A stretch of 18,542 bases of DNA, taken from NCBI GenBank assembly GCA_030593425.1, contig JAUVHF010000012.1, positions 1 to 18,542 of the forward strand, read 5' to 3'. The translations under genes and the position numbers were made by a program. Below the pieces are notes generated by a model. That model ran no database searches. It was not told the DNA's origin and saw only the letters and a program-made list of their open reading frames with translations. This document shows positions 1-7,142 of this stretch, piece by piece; the first letter of the stretch is position 1; the number at the start of each line of letters is the position of its first letter. This stretch comes from Anaerolineales bacterium. Its GTDB lineage: Bacteria; Chloroflexota; Anaerolineae; UBA7937.

Positions 1-676
1 ACTGCTCGGCGTTGGCCAGTAGGGTATGCTCTCGTTCCAGTTCTTCTTCTTCCCCAGGCTCTAGTTTAGCGGCTCTGATCTCACGCCCCTGATATTGGAG
101 AAGGTCAATTCGCCGGGCCAGTTCCCTCTCGTCGGCTAGGAACCTCTCCAATTCTCGCCGCACTCGATGGAGCGCTTTTACCTTGGCCTCCACCCTTCCT
201 CGAAGATCGGTCAGCCCCCCAAAGCGATCCAGGAACTCTAGATGCTCCCTGACCCGAAGTAGGCTGAGATGCTCTCCTTGATTGTGGATGTCGATCAGCC
301 CCTGGCCGACCTCTCGCAGAAGGCGGAGGGTGACTATCCGACCGTTTATGCGACAGATGTGGCGCCCTTGGCGATTGAGTTCCCGGCTGAGGATCAGATC
401 CCCTTCTCCCTTTACCCCATATTCTTCTAGTAGAGGGAGCATGGACTCCCCTTGCATCTCCCCCGACAGGGTGAAGACCCCTTCTATCAGGGCTTGGCTT
501 GTCCCGGTGCGGATGAGGTCGCCATCGGCCCTCCCACCCAGGAGTGTGCTCATGGCGTCCACGATGATAGACTTCCCGGCTCCCGTCTCGCCGGTGAGGG
601 CGTTGAAGCCGGGAGAGAGATCTAGTTCCAGATGGTCGATTAGGGCGAAATTGGAGATGGAGAGGTGGCTGAGCAA
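1..676 (-). CDS. recN: DNA repair ATPase RecN, N-terminal part (cut by window edge)
   Basis: RecN is an SMC-like ATPase that acts early in recombinational repair of double-strand breaks. The visible 225 residues begin with the family's typical opening (SNFALIDHLELDLSPGFN), followed by a Walker A motif GETGAGKS at about residues 29-36. Next come the strand and helix with GGRADGDLIRTG, then SRELNRQGRHICRING and LIDIHNQGEH, as in other RecN/SMC heads, and then the start of the coiled-coil arm, rich in Arg, Glu and Leu. The C-terminal half with Walker B lies beyond position 1. I chose a TTG start at 676 because AGGAGGGAG lies at 678-686 and the protein then begins right at the family's usual N terminus. 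It is the last visible gene of the hisS-nadK-zinc finger operon, 12 bases after the preceding stop. nadK next to recN is a common bacterial arrangement. Identity is very likely; the exact start is less so. Confidence 0.93.
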   Translation of the reverse strand, partial: MLSHLSISNFALIDHLELDLSPGFNALTGETGAGKSIIVDAMSTLLGGRADGDLIRTGTSQALIEGVFTLSGEMQGESMLPLLEEYGVKGEGDLILSRELNRQGRHICRINGRIVTLRLLREVGQGLIDIHNQGEHLSLLRVREHLEFLDRFGGLTDLRGRVEAKVKALHRVRRELERFLADERELARRIDLLQYQGREIRAAKLEPGEEEELEREHTLLANAEQ

Positions 677-688
677 ACTCCCTCCTTC

Positions 689-1240
689 TTAGCGCAAGCG
701 ACCCACCGCGGCCAAGATGGCTAAGAGAACATAGATGATGCTGTAAAAGTTAAGCCATGCCCAGAACGGCACTATAGGTATCCTACCCACTAGAAGATAA
801 CTGGTAGTCAGAAGGAGCAGGGGGTTGCCTATGAAGTAGCCAAAAACCAGGCAGATGGCCGCCACGACCTGGAGACCTACACCTCGCTTATATCCTGTGG
901 CCCGGCTGATCGCTTCGGCGGTGAGAAGGCCCACGGCGAAGGCGACGATCCAGGGTATGAAGCCACCGATGAAGGGGATTGAATAGGAGAGAAGACGGCT
1001 CAATATACCCCCTAGGATCACGCCCACTATGGCCGATGGGAGGCCCGCGGCCAGAGCCAGGGTGTAGTGTCTAGGAGAGAGAGCGTAGGTGGGGATCCTA
1101 CGTAGTTGGGCACATTCACGGCAGCGCAAGCCTACGGGGTGGCGGATAGCGCATTCGGGGCAGATGGGCTTGTTGCATTTGTTGCAACGCAAGAGGGTCT
1201 CTCGCTTGGGGTGGTTGACACAATAGATAACTTCGGCCAT
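689..1240 (-). CDS. B-box-type zinc finger membrane protein of unknown function
   Basis: A 183-residue protein in two parts. Residues 1-45 form a small zinc-binding domain with paired ligands Cys7-x2-His10, Cys19-x2-Cys22, Cys27-x2-Cys30 and Cys40-x2-Cys43 plus His34, the pattern of B-box-like zinc fingers. Residues about 58-182 hold roughly four hydrophobic helices (near 60-82, 92-110, 123-150 and 158-180) with glycine-rich turns, so the C-terminal part is membrane-embedded and the finger probably faces the cytoplasm. There is no signal peptide and no rhomboid Ser/His pair that I can see. The ATG follows the nadK stop by 3 bases and the stop precedes recN by 12 bases, so it is co-transcribed with nadK and recN. 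Its job is unknown; similar finger-plus-membrane proteins are common in Chloroflexota as uncharacterised proteins. The Shine-Dalgarno match is weak, so translational coupling is likely. Confidence 0.82.
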   Translation of the reverse strand: MAEVIYCVNHPKRETLLRCNKCNKPICPECAIRHPVGLRCRECAQLRRIPTYALSPRHYTLALAAGLPSAIVGVILGGILSRLLSYSIPFIGGFIPWIVAFAVGLLTAEAISRATGYKRGVGLQVVAAICLVFGYFIGNPLLLLTTSYLLVGRIPIVPFWAWLNFYSIIYVLLAILAAVGRLR

Positions 1241-1243
1241 CTT

Positions 1244-2065
1244 TTACTTGAGCCTCTTTTGAAGGGTCTTGTAGAAATAGTCCCGCGGTTGGGTTCTGAG
1301 AAGGCGACAGAGGTGTTCGCTCGCCCTGACCACCACGGTGTCGCCGTTCAGAAGTTCTTGATGTATCTGGCCGTCTGTGGTGAGAGTGGCTGGCTGGTCG
1401 CTCTCTATGGTCACTCTTATCTCTGAATGGGCGGGGAGCACCAGGGAGCGAGTGGCCGAGAGGTGGGGGGCGATGGGGGTTACTAGTAACTCCCTCAATC
1501 GGGGGTCGAGGATAGGCCCTCCGGCGGCCAGAGAGTAGGCTGTGGAGCCCGTAGCCGTGGCTACGATGACGCCATCGGCGATGTAGGTGATCACCTCCTC
1601 GCCGTCTACGGAGGTGGTGAGGTGTAACGCCCGGGCCATCACCCCCCGGGCGACAACCACATCGTTGAGAGCCTCATAGGCCTCTATCTGGGTGCCTCCG
1701 CGAAGGAGGGTGGCCTGGAGCATATTGCGCTCCTCCACCCAATAGTCGCCCTCAAGAACAGCGGTGAGTTTCTCCATCACCTCTTCAGGCTCGGCCTCAG
1801 CCAGGAACCCCAGGTGTCCCATGTTCACCGCCAGGATGGGGGTATCATGGGCGGCGGCGAGGCGGGCGGCCCGCAATATGGTTCCGTCGCCTCCTAGGGT
1901 GACCAAGAGATCGAGCTCCGCGATGCGACGGGCGATCTTCCCCTCCTCCCAGGCGGAGACTAGCCAGAGATCGAGCCCCTTAGAGCGCAGTTCTTCTGCT
2001 ATCCCCTCGGCCAAAGGACGTGATTCTGGTATCCGGGGGTGGAAAAGGAGGGCTATTCTCTTCAC
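1244..2065 (-). CDS. nadK: NAD kinase
   Basis: NadK phosphorylates NAD with ATP (or polyphosphate) to give NADP in the cytosol. The 273-residue protein has the family's defining features in order: an N-terminal Rossmann-like half (KRIALLFHPRIPES), the GGDGT motif at residues 58-62 (LVTLGGDGTILRAAR), the NMGHLGFLAE segment, EALNDVVVARG in the NAD-binding part, the glycine-rich TYIADGVIVATATGSTAYSLAAGGPI, and TPIAPHLSATRSLVLP. The length is normal for bacterial NadK. The start is a GTG whose first base is shared with the hisS stop codon (TAG/GTG overlap), preceded by GGAGGGAGG about six bases upstream. An upstream in-frame codon at 2098 would add 11 unconserved residues inside hisS and is less likely. 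It is followed by the zinc finger gene and recN in the same operon. Confidence 0.96.
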   Translation of the reverse strand: MKRIALLFHPRIPESRPLAEGIAEELRSKGLDLWLVSAWEEGKIARRIAELDLLVTLGGDGTILRAARLAAAHDTPILAVNMGHLGFLAEAEPEEVMEKLTAVLEGDYWVEERNMLQATLLRGGTQIEAYEALNDVVVARGVMARALHLTTSVDGEEVITYIADGVIVATATGSTAYSLAAGGPILDPRLRELLVTPIAPHLSATRSLVLPAHSEIRVTIESDQPATLTTDGQIHQELLNGDTVVVRASEHLCRLLRTQPRDYFYKTLQKRLK

Positions 2066-3333
2066 TAGGTACCTCCCTCCAATCGCTCTCTCAGCCACTC
2101 CTCAAGGTGACCTATCTCCACTTGAGCCTCCTGACCGGTGGTCATCTCTCGGGCGGTTATCTCCTCCCTTCGTCTCTCCTCCTCACCAAGAATGAGGGTA
2201 TACTCTACCCCCTCCCGGTCCGCCTCTCTCATCTGGGCCTTCAGGCTGCGATCCCCGAAACTCATGATAGCCCTGAACCCGGCCTCCCGCAGTCGGTCGA
2301 CGAGCCTCAGACCCTCCTCTTTAGCCTCTGAGCCGTGGTAGGCCAAGAAGATTTGGGGACGGGGCCAGGGGGGAACCTGAACCCCTTGGGCCTTCATGGT
2401 CATGATGACCCGCTCCAGCCCTATGGCGAAGCCGATGGCGGGGGTGTCCCTTCCTCCTATCTCCTTAGCCAACCCATCGTATCGGCCGCCGCCACCGATG
2501 GCGTTCTGGGCCCCGATCCCGGGAGCCCATACCTCGAAGACGGTCTTGGTGTAGTAATCGAGGCCGCGCACTAGTCGATGGTTCAATTGATAGGGTATCT
2601 GCAGGAGGTTAAGTTGCTCCCCTAGGGCTGCGAAATGCTCCGCGCATTCAGGGCAGAGGAGGTCGAGGCTCTTGGGAGCGGCCTCGATGATGGGTTGGCA
2701 ACCCTCGTTCTTGCAATCGAGGAGCCGCAAGGGGTTTCGCTTCAAGCGAGCCCGACAGTCGGTGCAGATCCCTCCTTCTTTTCTCTGGTAGTAGTCTATC
2801 AGCGCCTCTATATAGATAGGACGACAATTTTGGTCTCCGATGCTATTCAGTTGGAGGTTTAAGCCCCTAAGCCCCAGATCTTTGTAGAACCGCCAGGCCA
2901 GAGAGATAACCTCGGCATCGAGGGCCGGATCCTGAACCCCTATCGCTTCGTAATTGAATTGGTAGTGCTGGCGGAAGCGGCCTGCCTGGGGCCGCTCGTA
3001 TCGGAAGATGGGGAGGATAGAGTAGAGTTTAACCGGTTGGGGAAGGACATACATGCCGTGCTCCAGATAGGCCCGCATCACTGAGGCGGTGGCCTCGGGA
3101 AGGAGGGTGAGGCTATCCCCTCCTTTGTCCTGGAAGGTGTACATCTCCTTCTCCACTATATCGGTACTGGCACCGATGCCCCGGGTGAAAAGGGATGTCT
3201 CCTCGAAGAGGGGGGTGTCCATTCGCTCATACCCGTAGAGGGTAGAGAGACGACGGATCTGGTCTCTGATGAACTGCCAGTAGGGTTGGTCCTGGGGCAG
3301 GATATCTCGTGTGCCCCGTGGTGCTCGATACAC
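2065..3333 (-). CDS. hisS: Histidine-tRNA ligase (HisRS)
   Basis: HisRS charges tRNA-His with histidine using ATP. The 422-residue product shows class II features in order: YRAPRGTRDILP at the N terminus, LLPEATASVMRAYLEHGM, motif 2 (FRYERPQAGRFRQHYQFNYEAIG), the HisRS-specific region ICTDCRARLKRNPLRLLDCKNEGC with four cysteines, the histidine-binding LVRGLDYYTKTVFEVW, motif 3 (GGGRYDGLAKEIGG and AIGFAIGLER), and a C-terminal anticodon-binding domain. I chose GTG at 3333 because AAGGAGG (3338-3344) sits just upstream and the -10 box of its promoter (3353-3358) lies inside the longer reading frame that opens at 3372, so the upstream codons would not be transcribed. It is the first gene of the hisS-nadK-zinc finger-recN operon and is divergent from the phosphate transporter. 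Confidence 0.97.
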   Translation of the reverse strand: MYRAPRGTRDILPQDQPYWQFIRDQIRRLSTLYGYERMDTPLFEETSLFTRGIGASTDIVEKEMYTFQDKGGDSLTLLPEATASVMRAYLEHGMYVLPQPVKLYSILPIFRYERPQAGRFRQHYQFNYEAIGVQDPALDAEVISLAWRFYKDLGLRGLNLQLNSIGDQNCRPIYIEALIDYYQRKEGGICTDCRARLKRNPLRLLDCKNEGCQPIIEAAPKSLDLLCPECAEHFAALGEQLNLLQIPYQLNHRLVRGLDYYTKTVFEVWAPGIGAQNAIGGGGRYDGLAKEIGGRDTPAIGFAIGLERVIMTMKAQGVQVPPWPRPQIFLAYHGSEAKEEGLRLVDRLREAGFRAIMSFGDRSLKAQMREADREGVEYTLILGEEERRREEITAREMTTGQEAQVEIGHLEEWLRERLEGGT

Positions 3334-3352
3334 CGAACCTCCTTTCAGGGGC

Positions 3353-3381
3353 ATTATAATGGATTTCCGCATCTACTACAA
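3353..3381 (-). promoter_or_regulatory. Sigma-70-type promoter of the hisS operon
   Basis: On the minus strand a TTGTAG -35 box (3376-3381) and a perfect TATAAT -10 box (3353-3358) are separated by exactly 17 bases. The expected start of transcription is near 3346, just upstream of the Shine-Dalgarno at 3338-3344, giving a very short leader. It supports the GTG start of hisS at 3333. Confidence 0.75.
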
Positions 3382-3411
3382 GACCATTTTATGGCGAAAG
3401 GACTTCTGGGT

Positions 3412-3450
3412 TTGCCCAAGGGAGATAAATGGGATAGAATTATATATTCT
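3412..3450 (+). promoter_or_regulatory. Probable promoter of the pit-DUF47 operon with overlapping small inverted repeat
   Basis: On the plus strand TTGCCC (3412-3417) and TAGAAT (3435-3440) are 17 bases apart. TATATT at 3443-3448 is an alternative -10 box. AGAAT (3436-3440) and ATTCT (3446-3450) form an inverted repeat around TATAT that overlaps the -10 region, so it could be a small operator or simply AT-rich promoter sequence. No clear Pho box-like direct repeat is visible. Confidence 0.5.
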
Positions 3451-3470
3451 GAAAAGAGGGGTATGATCTC

Positions 3471-4460
3471 TTGCTGTTACTGTACGCCGCTATCGGTGTG
3501 GCCTTGGTCTTCGACTTCCTAAACGGCTTCCACGATAGTGCTAACATCGTGGCCACCATGATCTCCTCTGGGGCTATGACGCCCCGCAAGGCTCTATCTA
3601 TGAGCGCCATGGCCCATTTCTGCGCCCCTTTCTTATTTGGGGTGGCGGTGGCTACCACCATCGGCAAAGATCTGGTGAGCTCAGGCAGCGTGACCATCGT
3701 CGTGATCATAGCCGCCTTGGTGAGCGCCATAGTCTGGAACCTGATAACTTGGGCCTTTGGGCTCCCTTCCAGTTCTTCTCACGCTCTGGTGGGGGGGCTG
3801 GTAGGCGCGGTGGGGCTGGCGGAGGGGCTAGGGGCCATACAGATGAGCGGCCTACTGAAGGTGGTAGTGGCTCTGGTGATCTCACCGCTTTTGGGTCTGG
3901 TGATAGGCTATCTTCTTATGAAACTGGTTCTCTTCCTGGCGCGAGGGGCTTCTCCTCGCATCAATACCCTTTTCAAGCGTCTACAAGTCATAACCTCGCT
4001 AGCCTTGGCCTTGAGCCATGGTACCAACGACGCTCAGAAGACGATGGGGATAATCGGTATGACCCTGGTGGCTGCTGGTTGGTCGCGGGATTTCGTAGTC
4101 CCTTGGTGGGTGATCGCGCTCAGTGCAGCGGCCATATCTTTGGGTACCGCCTCTGGAGGGTGGCGGCTTATCAGGACCTTGGGAGCGAAGATATATCGCA
4201 TCCGGCCCATCCATGGCTTCACCTCCCAACTTACCTCGGCCACGGTGATCCTAGGCGCGGCCCTCCTGGGGGGGCCGGTCTCCACCACCCAGGTGGTTAG
4301 TTCAGCCATCATAGGGGTGGGTTCGGCGGAGAGGTTATCGAAGGTTCGTTGGGGGGTGGCGGGCGAGATCTTGACGGCCTGGGTCCTTACCTTGCCCATT
4401 ACCGCCCTTTTGGCAGCACTGTTGTACATTCCGATCAGTTCCTTTTTGGGAGGGGGATAG
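3471..4460 (+). CDS. pit: Pit-family low-affinity inorganic phosphate transporter
   Basis: An integral membrane carrier of the PiT family, which co-transports phosphate (often as a metal-phosphate complex) with a cation. The 329-residue protein has the duplicated PiT signature: FDFLNGFHDSANIVATMISSGAMTPRKAL near the N terminus and ALALSHGTNDAQKTMGIIGMTLV in the middle, with the conserved Asn/Asp pairs. About ten hydrophobic segments surround these, and PSSSSHALVGGLVGA and PVSTTQVVSSAIIGVG are the usual serine/threonine-rich PiT segments. The start is taken as TTG at 3471 with GAGGGG at 3456-3461; an ATG at 3463 is out of frame. The stop lies 3 bases before the DUF47 gene, a classical Pit-DUF47 pair. 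Phosphate is the likely substrate; sulfate carriers of the same superfamily are the main alternative, but the DUF47 partner favours phosphate. Confidence 0.93.
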   Translation: MLLLYAAIGVALVFDFLNGFHDSANIVATMISSGAMTPRKALSMSAMAHFCAPFLFGVAVATTIGKDLVSSGSVTIVVIIAALVSAIVWNLITWAFGLPSSSSHALVGGLVGAVGLAEGLGAIQMSGLLKVVVALVISPLLGLVIGYLLMKLVLFLARGASPRINTLFKRLQVITSLALALSHGTNDAQKTMGIIGMTLVAAGWSRDFVVPWWVIALSAAAISLGTASGGWRLIRTLGAKIYRIRPIHGFTSQLTSATVILGAALLGGPVSTTQVVSSAIIGVGSAERLSKVRWGVAGEILTAWVLTLPITALLAALLYIPISSFLGGG

Positions 4461-4463
4461 GTC

Positions 4464-5090
4464 ATGAGCATTAGAAGGCTATTCGGAGGGAAAGAAGATA
4501 AGTTCGTGCGGCTTCTCATCGAACAGGCGGCCAAGACCTTGGAGGGTATGGAAGGGTTGGAAGAGTATATGAAGGATCGGGACCAAGAGGCGGCGGAGAA
4601 GGTTACCAGGGCGGAGAAGGAGGCGGATGAATTGCGTCGCATCCTCATCGATGAACTGAACCGTACCTTCGTCACCCCCATCGACCGGGAGGATATATTC
4701 GCCCTCTCCAGGGCCATCGACGATATCCTAGATTACGGCTATTCTACGGTGGATGAGATGACCATCCTCAACGTGGAGCCCAACTCTTACCTGAGGCGGA
4801 TGGTATCCCTCCTGAAGACGGCAACCAACGAGATCTATACGGCTACCCTGCGCCTAAAGGATCACCCCGGGGTGGCCAATGAGCACGCTTTGCGAGCCAA
4901 GGCCCTGGAGAATCGGGTGGAGGACGTCTATCGCGAAGCGCTGGCCGATCTCTTCAGTGGGCCGAAAGATGTGGAGCATGTGGTGGAGATGCTGAAGTTG
5001 AGGGAGATATACCGACACTTGAGTAATTCCGCCGACCGAGGGGACGAGGCGGCCAACGTGATCACCGATATCGTGGTAAAGATGACCTAA
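4464..5090 (+). CDS. DUF47 (PhoU-like) protein, partner of Pit
   Basis: A 208-residue, all-helical cytoplasmic protein of the DUF47/TIGR00153 family, related to PhoU and found next to Pit transporters, whose activity it is thought to modulate. Visible are the N-terminal FGGKEDKFVRLLIEQA, a charged helix EKVTRAEKEADELRRILIDELNRTFVTPIDREDIFALSRAIDDILDYG (with the family's TPIDREDI signature), and a C-terminal helix ending EIYRHLSNSADRGDEAANVITDIVVK, which matches the metal-coordinating E-D-x2-DEAAN-type end of PhoU-like proteins. The ATG at 4464 is preceded by GGGAGGGGG about seven bases upstream and follows the pit stop by 3 bases, so translation is probably coupled. The length is normal and nothing looks broken. 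The direction of its effect on Pit is not visible from sequence. Confidence 0.92.
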   Translation: MSIRRLFGGKEDKFVRLLIEQAAKTLEGMEGLEEYMKDRDQEAAEKVTRAEKEADELRRILIDELNRTFVTPIDREDIFALSRAIDDILDYGYSTVDEMTILNVEPNSYLRRMVSLLKTATNEIYTATLRLKDHPGVANEHALRAKALENRVEDVYREALADLFSGPKDVEHVVEMLKLREIYRHLSNSADRGDEAANVITDIVVKMT

Positions 5091-5117
5091 CTTCTCCTAG
5101 TCACTACTCGACATGGA

Positions 5118-5145
5118 AAGAGGCCTCCTTGCTGAGAGGCCTCTT
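5118..5145. terminator. Bidirectional hairpin terminator between convergent genes
   Basis: AAGAGGCCTC (5118-5127) and GAGGCCTCTT (5136-5145) form a perfect 10-base-pair stem with an 8-base loop. It lies between the convergent DUF47 gene (stop at 5090) and the NYN gene (stop at 5149) and would serve both. The T-runs after the stem are short on each strand (CTCTTC and CTCTTTCC), so it is a moderate intrinsic terminator. Confidence 0.65.
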
Positions 5146-5148
5146 CAT

Positions 5149-5622
5149 TCAATCCTGCTCTCTCTTTTCGAAGATCGCCATCCACTCCCTCACTTCGGAG
5201 GGGGAGAGCCCTTTTTCTTTAATCATTGGCTCCGTGAAGGGAGGCCTTTTAGGACGGGATAACATCCTGGCGAACCTCTGGGCGGTCATCATTTTGGCTC
5301 GTCTGGCCCTGGCTGCCCGGCGCACTTCCCGATCCGAGGAGACGATGGTTAAGCCCTTGGGGTGGGGGCTTTTCTTTATGAGGTTGATTATCAGCGTATC
5401 CGCCTTGGAGCCCGGAGGGGCGAAGAGGACCTTGATCCCCTTTCCCCGCAGCCTCTTGGCAGGAGGGGGCGCTTGCCCGGGATCGAAGACCACGACGATG
5501 GGTGTCCCCCTCTCTCGATGGTATTCCTCCAGGCGTTTGATCAGTTTCTCCTCATCGTGGGGGTCGGAGAGGGAGATGTCTAACATCTGGCCTATCAAGT
5601 TGTGTCCATCGATGACCAACAT
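5149..5622 (-). CDS. YacP-like NYN-domain ribonuclease
   Basis: A 157-residue protein of the NYN/PIN superfamily, closest by eye to the YacP (DUF901) group, which includes B. subtilis Rae1, a ribosome-associated endoribonuclease. The four acidic positions of the metal-dependent nuclease site are present: Asp5 in LVIDGHNLIG, Asp47 in VVVFDPGQ, Asp75 in GSKADTLII, and Asp97 in IVSSDREVRRAARA. The C-terminal part is basic (RRAARARRAK, SRPKRPP), as expected for RNA binding. The ATG at 5622 has GGGAGAGG just upstream; a TTG at 5619 would be equally compatible. The gene starts 28 bases after the translin-like gene ends and shares its promoter, so the two are probably one RNA-processing unit. Catalytic activity and target are inferred from the family only. 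Confidence 0.85.
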   Translation of the reverse strand: MLVIDGHNLIGQMLDISLSDPHDEEKLIKRLEEYHRERGTPIVVVFDPGQAPPPAKRLRGKGIKVLFAPPGSKADTLIINLIKKSPHPKGLTIVSSDREVRRAARARRAKMMTAQRFARMLSRPKRPPFTEPMIKEKGLSPSEVREWMAIFEKREQD

Positions 5623-5650
5623 AAGCCTCTCCCACTAAGCCGAAACAGGC

Positions 5651-6286
5651 TTATTTCCCCAGATTCCTCTCCCCGAACTCCTTGAGCGCCTTCTCCAGTT
5701 CGGTTTGGCGGATGGCTAAGGTGAGATCGCCCCGCGTCCTCTCTAGAACCCCCCGCACCATGTCCGTGATGCGACGGAGACCATAGGTTATGGCCTTGGG
5801 GTAGTCGATAGTCACCAGCACGCCGTATATATCCTCCATGGAACCCAGGATTTCCTCACCCCTTTCCGTCTCCCCCTGCCGGATGAGATCCAGTACATGG
5901 CGTCTCATCTCCCCTACCGCTTCCCCCAACCCTTTGAGATAGGCCGGGTACTCCACCCCCAGTTCCTTGGGGCTGGGCAGTTCCTCCCCGGCGATGAGGG
6001 CGTAGGTGATATTGGCCTCCGCGAACTCCTTAAGGGCATCCTGGGTGTAGCCGGAGTGGTAGAGGTCGGGATGCCCGGAGAGGTTAGCCTTCAGTTCCTG
6101 GACCAGGTTCCTCCCCTCGACCAACATCTTTTTCGCTTCGGCCAGTTCTCCTCGATGTACGGCACGGATGGTATTGGCCGAGTGTCTGACCAGTTGTCGC
6201 GAAAGGGGGAGGACTCTCTCCCGGGCGGCATTCTTGGCCTCCAGGGCCTCCAGGGCCGATTGGGCTATCTTTTGTAGATCGGTCAC
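5651..6286 (-). CDS. Translin-superfamily protein (translin/TRAX-like)
   Basis: A 211-residue, nearly all-helical protein that I place in the translin superfamily, whose eukaryotic members translin and TRAX form the RNA/DNA-binding C3PO nuclease. Supporting segments are LYHSGYTQDALKEFAEANITYALI (residues 75-98), AYLKGLGEAVGEMRRHVLDLIRQGE (115-139) and the long C-terminal stretch from SMEDIYGVLVTIDYPKAITYG to RRITDMVRG and RTRGDLTLAIR (149-193). The latter resembles translin's YDGLKYDVKKVEE helix and RGD turn. Glu87 and Glu90 sit where TRAX has its catalytic E-x2-E, with Asp152 and Asp161 as possible third acidic ligands. I chose GTG at 6286: GGAGG lies at 6295-6299 and the promoter's -10 box falls inside the longer frame. 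Archaeal relatives have been labelled 'haloacid dehalogenase', but no HAD motif exists here. It is followed by the NYN nuclease. Confidence 0.8.
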   Translation of the reverse strand: MTDLQKIAQSALEALEAKNAARERVLPLSRQLVRHSANTIRAVHRGELAEAKKMLVEGRNLVQELKANLSGHPDLYHSGYTQDALKEFAEANITYALIAGEELPSPKELGVEYPAYLKGLGEAVGEMRRHVLDLIRQGETERGEEILGSMEDIYGVLVTIDYPKAITYGLRRITDMVRGVLERTRGDLTLAIRQTELEKALKEFGERNLGK

Positions 6287-6308
6287 TTTAGTCGCCTCCA
6301 GTGAAGAG

Positions 6309-6337
6309 ATGGTAACCCAAATGGGCGGCGGTGTCAA
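6309..6337 (-). promoter_or_regulatory. Promoter of the translin-NYN unit
   Basis: On the minus strand a perfect TTGACA (6332-6337) and TACCAT (6309-6314) are separated by 17 bases in the gap after thiD. Transcription would begin near 6302, only a few bases before the Shine-Dalgarno at 6295-6299. This gives the translin-NYN pair its own transcription unit, although read-through from the thi operon remains possible because no terminator is visible after thiD. Confidence 0.6.
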
Positions 6338-6352
6338 AAGGCTGCCATGTCA

Positions 6353-7141
6353 TTACCATAGGGCGAAGAAATGATGCACCGGGCCATGACCTTGCCCTAA
6401 CTGCCAGTCTATCGCCCCTTGCAAGGCCTGAGTGATATACTCCTTGGCTGCCTTCACCGCAGTGGGGACATCCTGGCCCTTGGCCAATCCAGCGGCTATG
6501 GCCGAGGCGAAGGTGCAACCGGTACCGTGATCGTTTTTCGTCTCCAGGCGAGGGCCGGGCAATTCCAGAAACTGACGGCCGTCGTAAAGCAGGTCAACGC
6601 TTTCTCTCTCCAGATGCCCTCCTTTGACCACCACATTCTGCGGCCCCAGCCTGTGAATCGCCTTGGCCGCCTCTTTCATCTCCTCTAGGTTTGAGATGGG
6701 TAAGCGAGATAAGACCCTGGCCTCGTGGAGGTTAGGGGTCACTACCTTGGCCAAGGGAAAGAGGTCGTGGACCAGGGTAACATGAGCCTCCTCTCTCAGG
6801 AGGGGGTCTCCGCTTTTGGCGATCATCACCGGGTCGATCACCAGGTTCTCCACCTGGTATCGCCTTAGTTTCTCTGCCACCAGGGCTATTATCTTCGTGT
6901 TGGAGAGCATCCCTGTCTTGACGGCATCGGCGCCGATATCGGTGAGCACGGAATCGATCTGGAGCCCCACGAACTCTGGAGGGAGGTCGTAGATCCCTTG
7001 TACCCCCACCGTGTTTTGGGCGGTGATGGAGGTGAGGACGCTCATGCCATAGACCCCCAGGGCAGCGAAGGTCTTCAGATCGGCTTGGATACCGGCCCCA
7101 CCCCCGGAATCGGAGCCGGCGATGGTTAGGGCTCTGTACAT
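6353..7141 (-). CDS. thiD: Bifunctional hydroxymethylpyrimidine / phosphomethylpyrimidine kinase
   Basis: ThiD phosphorylates HMP and then HMP-phosphate to give HMP-diphosphate, one of the two halves joined by ThiE. The 262-residue ribokinase-fold protein carries the substrate-binding N terminus ALTIAGSDSGGGAGIQADLKTFAALGVYGMSVLTSITAQNT, the segment DAVKTGMLSN, VIDPVMIAKSGDPLL, TPNLHEARVL, VVKGGH, and the anion-hole/catalytic motif DHGTGCTFASAIAAGLAKG near residues 205-223. The length is normal and no extra TenA or ThiE domain is fused. The ATG comes one base after the thiL stop, with GGAGGAGG overlapping the thiL end. It is the last thi gene of the riboswitch-controlled operon. Confidence 0.96.
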   Translation of the reverse strand: MYRALTIAGSDSGGGAGIQADLKTFAALGVYGMSVLTSITAQNTVGVQGIYDLPPEFVGLQIDSVLTDIGADAVKTGMLSNTKIIALVAEKLRRYQVENLVIDPVMIAKSGDPLLREEAHVTLVHDLFPLAKVVTPNLHEARVLSRLPISNLEEMKEAAKAIHRLGPQNVVVKGGHLERESVDLLYDGRQFLELPGPRLETKNDHGTGCTFASAIAAGLAKGQDVPTAVKAAKEYITQALQGAIDWQLGQGHGPVHHFFALW

Positions 7142-7142
7142 C

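Noticed and set aside
3749..4300. Long plus-strand reading frame of 183 codons
   Set aside because: It lies fully inside the Pit gene in another frame and its translation is low-complexity (Gly/Arg/His-rich) without a family resemblance.
5636..5653. TAAGCC/GGCTTA hairpin between the translin-like and NYN genes
   Set aside because: A 6-base-pair stem containing the stop codon with no T-run on the transcribed strand; unlikely to terminate, at most a processing site.
5651..6286. Haloacid dehalogenase as the identity of this gene
   Set aside because: Some archaeal relatives have carried that label, but the protein lacks a DxDx(T/V) motif and is all-helical; the translin match is better.
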